From assembly GCA_029959615.1 (NCBI GenBank), contig JASCOD010000006.1, forward strand, positions 279,762 to 343,761: a stretch of 64,000 nt of DNA, read 5' to 3'. Below the pieces are notes generated by a model. The model did not search any database, had not been told where the DNA came from, and worked only from the letters and a program-made list of their open reading frames with translations. Made by a program: the position numbers and the translations under genes. Below, piece by piece: positions 51,474 through 61,000 of the stretch. Numbering within the stretch: position 1 is the stretch's first letter; each line of letters starts with the position of its first letter. The stretch comes from Flavobacteriaceae bacterium PS02338 (GTDB lineage: Bacteria; Bacteroidota; Bacteroidia; Sphingobacteriales; Sphingobacteriaceae).

Positions 51474-52092
51474 GGTTAATAGATTTTGCCATAAAATTAC
51501 GAATAATGTTCATATTCTCTGTAGCTTCTAAGAAACTGTTTAAATTGATAGCTTAAATTAACACATTGGCGGAAGCTCTCTAAAAGAGGGGAATAGTGAA
51601 GTGAACGGTGGAAGGGAATGAGGGAACCCTCTCTGGCTACGCCATCTCTCCCTGAGAGGGAGAGAAAGGTAAAGTTGTATAAGCATTTTGCATATCCCCC
51701 TCTTTGAGGGGGCAGGGGTAGGAATAGACAACTATATATGAACACGCTGTCATCCAGAGCGCAGCGAAGGATCTAATTGAACTTGTAAAATAGATTTACT
51801 GCGTAGCTGCTTCGCGGTCCTCGTACCAAGCACTGGGGCTAGGAATGACAAAGCGCTTATAGAAAACCTCATAGGTTGAATAGGCATATAGCAAGTAAAA
51901 CCTATAAGGTTTGTGCAAAGGGGGCAAGGAATAACAGCAAAAAGCGCTACTCCTAAAGCGTTTCATAATAAGAAAGGCGTTTCAAAATGATACGCGTTTA
52001 AAAAACGACAAAGGGGTTTATTTACTCCTAGGAGTGCTTTTCGGGCTTTGGCATTAATTTTCTTAGGCGTGGTTGAATTTAAAAAATTTAGC
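51474..52092. other. Repeat-bearing stretch before the giant gene
   Basis: Holds TCTGGCTACGCCATCTCTCC (51632), the AAGCATTTTGCATATCC element (51680-51716), GTCATCCAGAGCGCAGCGAA (about 51750) and the AAACCTnATAGGTTT pair (51863-51919). A 12-bp palindrome ACTCCTAGGAGT (52023-52034) lies 59 nt before the giant gene's ATG. No gene and no clear TAnnTTTG promoter are seen. Confidence 0.6.
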
Positions 52093-55000
52093 ATGGCAAA
52101 ACGCGTACTATTTCTCTTTTCATTATTTCTATTGCTCTTCATTTCCGTAACATACGGGCAGATTACCACCATTACCCAAAGCTCCTATAGGCCAACCAGC
52201 CTCTCCGTGGGTGGGGCCAGTGGTACTTTTAAGGTAAATATTATCAATACTGGGGCTACGGCCGTTTCGGGCTATAAGCTCAAGGTAGCTTTATCCGCAG
52301 GGGCACAGTACGTGGCCGGAACAGTGGTAAAAGGTGCCGGAAGTACGGCTTCGATTACGACGAATCCTACGGAGAGTAGTATTACGGATTTGCAAAATCC
52401 CGTTTTTGCCTTGCCTGTAATTCCCAGCAATGCGAATATTTTTGTAGAAGTGAACATTGCGCTAGGCTGTGCTTATGACAATGCCACGGCCAGCTATTCC
52501 TATAGTGTAGTCACTGCAGCTGATGCGGCACCCTCGGGTAACCCTACAGCCAGCCATGCCGGGCTCACCACGGTGATTACCCCTACGTTGTCCGTTAAAT
52601 CGGTAGCGATGGCCGCAGGTTCCAACAGTGCTACTTTTTTAAATGCCACCGAGCAAAGGCTCATCATCATCCGTAACTCGGGCAGTATAAATGTGAGTTT
52701 ACCCATGCTGCGTTCGGTGATCCCTACGGAACAAACCGTAGTGAGTTATACCAATGTGGCTGCCACTAAAACACTCACACCAAGCAGCAGTACCTTATTG
52801 GGCTTTAGCACCAATACCTTAACCATCCCTACGGCAGATATAGCTGCTTATATCAGTACGGGTAATAGCGATAATATTTTCCAACCCGGTGAAGAAATCA
52901 CTTTGGTAGAAAGTACGAAACTGACTACCTGTGTTTCTTCCACTTTATTGAGTACCTATACCGCTGCGGTAGATTTAGGTGCTACAGGTTCTTTTTGTTC
53001 TCCATCCGCTGCGGTAACGAATTTAATGAGCCAGCAAGCAAGTTTGGCAGTGTTATCTGGCAGTTTCATTCAGAATATTCGTGGAGGCTGGGTAGGTGAG
53101 GGAGAAATTTCCTGTACCTTTTCCAATACGGGATCTGATGGTAGTCGGCCAAATTCGGCTGCGGCCTTCAGTGCTCGGTTTTCTGCATCTTTAATAAATA
53201 TTACCTCAGCAAGCGTAAACGGGGTAACTATCCCTGTTGTGGGAGGCGTAATTCGTATAGACCAATTAAATACGGATCCTGGCATTGCAGGTTTGAAAGA
53301 CTTGGATGGCGATGGTTTTTATGATGACATGCCTGGCGGGACCTCTTTTAATGTCATTGTCAAATATAAAGTGCCCAATTTTGCTTTCGCAACAAGTTTT
53401 AGTTTAACAACCAATACCGCTTGTGGTACCGCAGTGAATACAAATACAGGAGCAGCCACTGTTTACAGCATCAGTGGGATTGGTCTTAGCTCTGCATTTC
53501 CCGTTTCCCAGTTGGTGGTGGGCACCAGTACCACTTTGGCGGTATATCCAAGTATCGGAACATTTGGCGGGGGACCTATAACTTTTTATTATACGATTAG
53601 CCTACCCGATGGCGTGGAGTACGATCCAAGTTACTTGAGTGGTGCTGTTAGTGTAAATGGAGCAACTATTCCTGTTGCTCATTATAGCGTTTCAGCTGAT
53701 CGTAAAAGTATTCAGATTGGCGCACCAAACGGTGCTAGCTATCCTGCCCGTTTTGCTGTAATTATTCCGGTAAAGGTAGTGGCGCAAGTTACACCAAGTG
53801 ATTTGAGTGATGATTTGGTGACGGTGAGACAACGAGCACGTTTTACTCAGGATATTGGTTATAGCACTGCTGATGATGCCCGTTTGGATGCCGATGGTTA
53901 TTTTTCAATGTCGTCTTTGAGTTATAAAATGAACTATGCCGTTGCCGACCCCGTGCTACAGTGTGCCAATACGGTGGTTACCACTAGTTTTGATGCACAA
54001 CGGACGAGTTTAACCTACAGTGACCAAAATCAAACGATTATGGCTTCTGCCAGTAATGCGTCTCTAAACCGATATGCGGCTTTTAGCCGACAAAAAGTAA
54101 CCCAAGTGGTAGAGGGTACGGTAAATGGCAACTTAGCCGGTAATGTTTGGACCATTATCACTTATAATGCCATCAATGCCAATCCTAATTTTAAAATTTT
54201 AGGTGGTAGGGTATTGGTAAATGGCGTGGCAAAAGTAAGCCTAGGTGACGCTTCGGCTTTTGATGCGGATGAATACTCGGCTACCAATCTTTATCATACC
54301 ATTAAACTAAATTTGAGTTCTTTAAGTGGTATGCCTGCTTTACAAAATGGTGATGCCATTCGTTTAGAGGTATTTACACAGGTAGGTTATGGCTCGGGAA
54401 GTGCTATCACACAGAATGAACCTGCCTATGCCACCTCTTTTTCGGAATTTAGCGGTGCTCTATATACGGTTGACAATGGCGTAAAGAATCAATGTAATCG
54501 TAGAGTAGTTGACTTTACGCTAGGTGCAAATGCATTGGCACCTGCGCGCTATAGTACTGGTACTGCAGCTTATGGTAGTCAGACTTTTACTACAAGAAAT
54601 ATTGTCAAAGGAAGCGGTGAAACCACAGGGTCGATGCCAACAAGTAGCCAGTTTCCTGGAGAGGCAATGATTTTATGGCGAGGCTCTGCATTTACCAGTG
54701 TATTTGCTGGAATGTGGGCCAAAACGCCTGGGGCAACCTATACGGTTGGTTATACAGATTGGGCTACGGGTATAACTAATTATGTCAATGTCCCCGATCC
54801 AGAGATTACCTATGGGCCTACGGCTACCTATCTTTATTATGATGTGGCCAATTGGCCTGCCGAACTCCAGAACAATGGCTTTACGACCTCGAACTTTATC
54901 AGTTTACCCTCTAATTTAACCAGTGTAGTCAGTAAAAACGAAACGATAGTACAAACTACTCGGGTGAATTATAGCAATTATACTCAGGCAGAGCAACAGT

Positions 55001-58000
55001 ACCGTGTGGCAGGAATTTCTGGTTCTGTAACAACAAATGCTTCGCCGGCCATGTATTATGCTTTTGCACCAGTGATTAATTTGCTCACACAAAATGTAGA
55101 TGGTTACGCCGGTAAAGCAGCGTTAAAACTAAGGGTAACCAATAATACCAGTTTCAACCAGCCCATTAATAACATGTGGGTAGCTGTTGATGTGCCAGCA
55201 GGGATGACGGTGAATAGTGTAACAGATGTTACTAATTCGGCTTCACCGATTAACTATACTACGGCCAATGGTGGCCTGTTGATGTATGAAACAGGTAAAT
55301 ACTGGATCAAGGCAGGTGATGTCAATTACAGTACGCCTGTTAAAACTTATCGCGATTTTACGGTGAATGTAAGTTACAATAGTTGCGATGTGAGTACGGT
55401 GAAGGTGTATGGCGCAGCCAGTGCCTATGGTTATCCCGATAATCCGGCAGTGGGCTTTGCCACTTTAGGTGTAACTTTAGCTTATTTCAAAGCTGCTATT
55501 GTCAATGCGGTAGAGTCTAATTTTACCATTACGCCCAAGGCAACGAGTTTAGACTTGACTACGGATGTAACCACGGCCAATAATCGTTTCTGTACGGGAG
55601 GAGCAGGGGTTACGCCTCATGCTTCCTTTACCATTACCAATAATACCACGGTTGCGGCAGAGGGAATTTATGTGACTAGCGAGCTGCCTGTAGGTTTCAA
55701 TGTGGTCTCTGGTACTTCAAAAATTACCTATTTTGATTATGTCACCAATGCAGAGAAAACAATCAATATCGCTAATCCGGTTTTAATTTCCGGAAATAAC
55801 TATAAATGGGATATTGCGAAAGATCCTAATGTGATTAGCGCTGGGGTAAGTACGATTGCTGCTGATGGAATCAAGAGTAAATATTATCGCCTTAGTTTTG
55901 ACGGGGCTACGGCTTGCGGTTATGTATCGGGCTCGCGTTTATCACCCAAAGCATATACTTTTGGGGGCTGCGGTGCTACTTTGGGTGCTTACAGCATTTC
56001 TGATCCGATGTATTTGGCTGGTGCTGGTGCTGGTGCGGCACAGGCGGTAGTGATTCAGGTCACCGATTTAAATATCAAAGACCAAACGGGTAGTACCACC
56101 TTATTTAAAGGGCGGATCGTGAATAGTGATGCTGCACCAACGGGTACGGGTGGTAGTATGCAAATTCTTTTTAATGAAGGAATCAATATCAGTGGTTTGG
56201 TGACCTATAGCATTAACGGCGGCTCTTCGAGCACCGTAGCTGCCACCAATACTACGGCGAGTGGGCAACGCAAACTGGTTTTTCCTATTCCAGCGGGTAT
56301 TCCATCCAATGGTTACATGGATTTCAGTTTGAACCTGGGCGTGAGTAATTCTGGAGTGGTCAACTGTCAGGATTATGAATTAGGCGTCCGTTCGGTAAGC
56401 ACGATCGTTTTACTTTGCGATGGCGTGGCTTGCGCTACGGATATCATCAATGCCCAAGAAACCCGTAACTTGACGGTTCAAAAAGCCAATATTGGTTTTA
56501 CGGGAATTAGTGGTACGAGTGTTTTTAAAAATGCCACGACAGAAACTGCCACCATCAAATATAAAATCATTAACAATACCACTGCGGCAGTAGGTATTTT
56601 AGGCCCAACTAGTTATGTGGTGGATTTCTTTGATGATGCCAATGCGAATGGTACTTACGATAGTGGAGAAACGATTGTCAAGACAGAAAATGTAAGTACA
56701 GCAGCTAACCTGGCCGTTGGGGCATCGAGTGCCGAATTGACGAGTACTTTTGATGTGCCAGTGAGCAGTGTGTGTAACTTGAAAATGACCTTGCGTTTTG
56801 GTCAAAATCCAAGGATCTGTAGTGATGTGGTGAATACGGTGAGTGTGTCTTATGTGGGCTCTGCTGCTACTTTTAATACTTGTAATACTGTTGCTCTTGG
56901 TCAAACAGCATTGACTGGGGTGACTTACCAATGGGTAGGTCCAGTACAGTATTTATCGTCGAGTACGGTTGCCGACCCAACCTTTAATTTTTCAGGTTCA
57001 TTGGCTACGACGACGACTTTTACCTACAATTTATTGACTACCCGACCGAATGGTTGCGTAAGCTCTACCACGGTAGCGGTTACGGTGCCAGGACTCTCTA
57101 AACCTGCACTTTCCATTGCACAACCTGGTTGTGGTGAAACTACGGGCAGCATTACGGTGACTGCACCAGTTGGGGCTGGCTTTACTTATTCTTTAGATGG
57201 GGGCGCTTATACTACGGCAGTTACTTATAGCAACTTGTCGATAGGTTCGCATAGCATTTCTGCGCAAAATGCCAGTGGTTGTACCTCAACCGCAACAGTA
57301 TTTACCATCAACAGTGGTACGGTTGTTCCGGTGGCTACCTTTAGCTATCCACAAAGTACTTACTGTGCTACGGGCGAGACACCAGCGCCAACGGTTAGTG
57401 CTACTGCTGGTGCGCCAATTACAGGAACTTTGTTCTCTGGGCCAATCGGTTTAAGGTTCAAGGATTCGGGTTCCAATATCAATTCTACCACGGGTGTGAT
57501 TGACCTGGCCAATTCTTCGCCGGGTGTATATACGGTGGCTTTGGCTTATAACAATGCCAGCTGTTCGGGTGCATCTGCGGCTACCTTTACGGTAACCATC
57601 AAAGGGATGCCAACGGCTACCATCAGCTACGCTGGTAATCCATTCTGTGGTACGGGCAATGCCACACCTACCATTACCAATACCACGCCTGCAGCCTACG
57701 GTGCAAATACCGCAGGTACCTTTGGCAGTACTACAGGTTTAGTGATTAACGCTAGTACAGGGGTGATTGACTTGGCAGCCAGTACAGCAGGTACTTACAC
57801 GGTTACCTATACCTTTGGTAATGCGAATGGGTGTACCAATACGGCTACTACGGTAGTGGGGATTGGTGCGGCTACCTTTGGCTTAACGAGTGCGGCAGGT
57901 ACCAATGCACAGACATTATGTGTAAATAGTGCCATTACCGATATTGTCTATGAAATTAAACAAGCTACTGGCGCTACCGTAACAGGTTTGCCAACAGGCT

Positions 58001-61000
58001 TAACTTATAACTATGCGAGTACCAGCGCTTCCACGGGTACAGTGACCATTAGTGGTACACCTAGCGTTTCCGGTGTTTTCACTTATACCGTTACTTCATC
58101 GGGCGGTTGTGCGCCAGCCACGGTAACGGGCACGGTAACGTCTAATGCGGTAGATGCGGGTATCATTGGTACCGATCAAACCGTTTGTAACAACAGTGCG
58201 CCAGCCTTAACGTCGCTTACCGCGGCTACAGGTGTGGGTACCATTAGTTACACTTGGCAACGCTCCACCACGAGTGCTTTGGCAGGTTTTAGTACCATTC
58301 CTGGTGCAACTTTGGCTGACTTAAATCCTGGATCGATTACGGCAAGCACTTGGTATGTACGTATCGCTACCTCTACGATCAACGGACAAAGCTGTACGGC
58401 TACGAGTGCGGCGATCAAAGCCACCGTACAGGCCTTGCCACCAACGGCAGGGGCTATTGGTGCGGCACAAACTATTTGTACAGGGGCTACGCCTAATGCT
58501 TTTACCAGTACCACAGCAGGTACGGTAGCGGCAGGAAGTACCTTGAGTTACCAATGGCAAAGCTCTACTACCAGTGCATCGGCAGGCTTCGCTGATATCA
58601 GCGGCGCTACGAGTGCTACCTATGCATCGGGTGCTTTAACCCAAACCACTTGGTTCCGCCGTTATACGGTAGGTACCTTGAACGGAACGGCTTGTCGATC
58701 TGCGGCAGCTACCACTGCCATTGCGGTGACGATCAATGCAGATGCAGCTTTAACGTTAAGCAGTGCGGCGGCTACCAATGCACAAACAAAGTGCGTCAAT
58801 ACCGCCATTACCAATATTACCTATACGGTTTCTGGAACGGGTAGTGCGCCGACCATCAGTGGTTTACCTACGGGAGTTACGGCGGCCTATAATACAGGAA
58901 CCAAAATCTACACCATTAGCGGTACGCCAACAGTGTCAGGTACCTTTGCTTATACGGTGACTTCAACCAGTAGTACAGGTTGTGCTACGGCCACGGCTAC
59001 CGGTACGATCACGGTATCTCCAGCAGCAACCATTACTTTATCGAGTACTACGGGTACCGATGCACAAAGTGTTTGCGTAAACAATGCCATTACTTCGGTG
59101 GTGTATTCTATCGGAGGTACTGGAACAGGAGCGACAGTATCAGGCTTGCCTGCAGGGGTAACTTATGCCTACAGCAGCGGATCGTTAACCATTTCGGGTA
59201 CACCTACGGCAATCGCCAACGCTACTTATACCATTACGGCTACGGGTACTTGTGCTTCGGCAACGAAAACAGGAACGCTGAGCGTTACTTCTGCGCCTAC
59301 GGCTACTTTATCTTCTGCCGCAGGTACGGATGCGCAAAGTGTGAATATCAATACGGCCTTAACCAATATTGTGTATACCACCGGCGGAACCATTACTTCG
59401 GCAACGGTGAGCGGATTGCCTACGGGCGTGACGGGTACCTTTAACAGTGGAACAAATAGTTTCACCATTAGCGGAACACCTACGGTAGCGGGTAGTTTCC
59501 CTTATACCATTACGGCGGTAGGGAATTGCCAAGTGACTAAAACGGGAACGATTACCGTTAACGGAAATGCTTCGTTGACACTTTCTTCGGCTGCCGGAAC
59601 AAATAACCAAACTTTGTGTATCAACACAGCGATCACGAATATTACTTATAGTTCAATCAATATTACTGCGGTATCGGCCACTGGATTACCTACAGGGGTA
59701 ACTGGTAGTTTCAATACTTCAACCAATGTTTATACCATCACGGGTACACCAAGCGTAAGCGGTACCTTTAATTATACTTTAACTGGTACAGGACCAGGCA
59801 ACAGTACTACGGCCAACGGTACGATCATCGTAACGCCAAATGCTACGATTGCTTTGGGTTCTGCGGCAGCTACAGCTGCACAGACCTTGTGTATCAGCAC
59901 AGCAATCACCAATATTACCTATAATGTGGCCAACGCCACAGGGGCAAGCGTAACTGGTTTGCCAACTGGAGTAACCGGTGCTTATAGCGGTGGCGTGTTT
60001 ACGATTTCGGGTACACCAACGGTGAGTGGTGCCTTCAATTATACGGTAACCACTTCTGGAGGCTGTTCATCAGCGAACCTGAGCGGTACCATCACGGTAA
60101 CGCCAAATGCGACGATTGCCTTGAGTTCTGCAGCAGCCACGGCAGCACAGACTTTATGTATCAGCACAGCGATTACGAATATTACCTATACCGTGACTAA
60201 CGGTACAGGCGCTACGGTAACTGGCTTGCCAGCAGGCGTGACTGGAACCTATGCGGCAGGTGTGTTCACGATCAGTGGAACACCAACGGCAAGTGGTACT
60301 TTCAATTATACGGTAACTACAGTCGGAGGCTGTTCGTCGGCTAATTTAAGTGGTACGATTACGGTAACACCAAATGCGACAATTGCCTTGAGCTCTGCGG
60401 CAGCCACAGCAGCGCAAACGAAGTGTATCAGTACGGCATTAACCAATATTACCTATGCGGTAGGTAATGCAACGGGTGCCACCGTAACAGGTTTGCCAAC
60501 AGGATTGACCGGTGCCTATAGTGCAGGTGTGTTCACGATTTCGGGTACACCAACGGTTAGCGGTGTCTTCAATTATACGGTAACAACTACGGGCGGCTGT
60601 TCATCAGCGAACTTAGGTGGTACCATCACGGTAACGCCAAATGCTGCTATTGCTTTAAGTTCTGCAGCTGCCACAGCAGCACAGACTTTGTGTATCAGCA
60701 CTGCGATTACGAATATTACTTATGCGGTAAGCGATGCTACGAGTGCAACGGTAACAGGCTTGCCAGCAGGCGTGACTGGAACCTATGCGGCAGGTGTGTT
60801 CACGATTTCGGGTACGCCAACAGCATCAGGTGCATTCAATTATACAGTAACGACTATAGGAGGCTGTTCATCGGCTAACTTGGGCGGTACGATCACAGTA
60901 ACGCCAAATGCGACGATTGCCTTAAGTTCTGCGGCGGCAACTGCTGCACAGACCTTGTGTATCAGCACTGCAATTACCAATATTACTTATGCCGTAACCA

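Noticed and set aside
58980..59444. 154-codon plus-strand ORF and many other ORFs inside 52093-64000
   Set aside because: They are out-of-frame shadows of the giant gene. Their Tyr/Cys/Arg-rich composition follows from frame-shifting its Thr/Gly-rich repeats.
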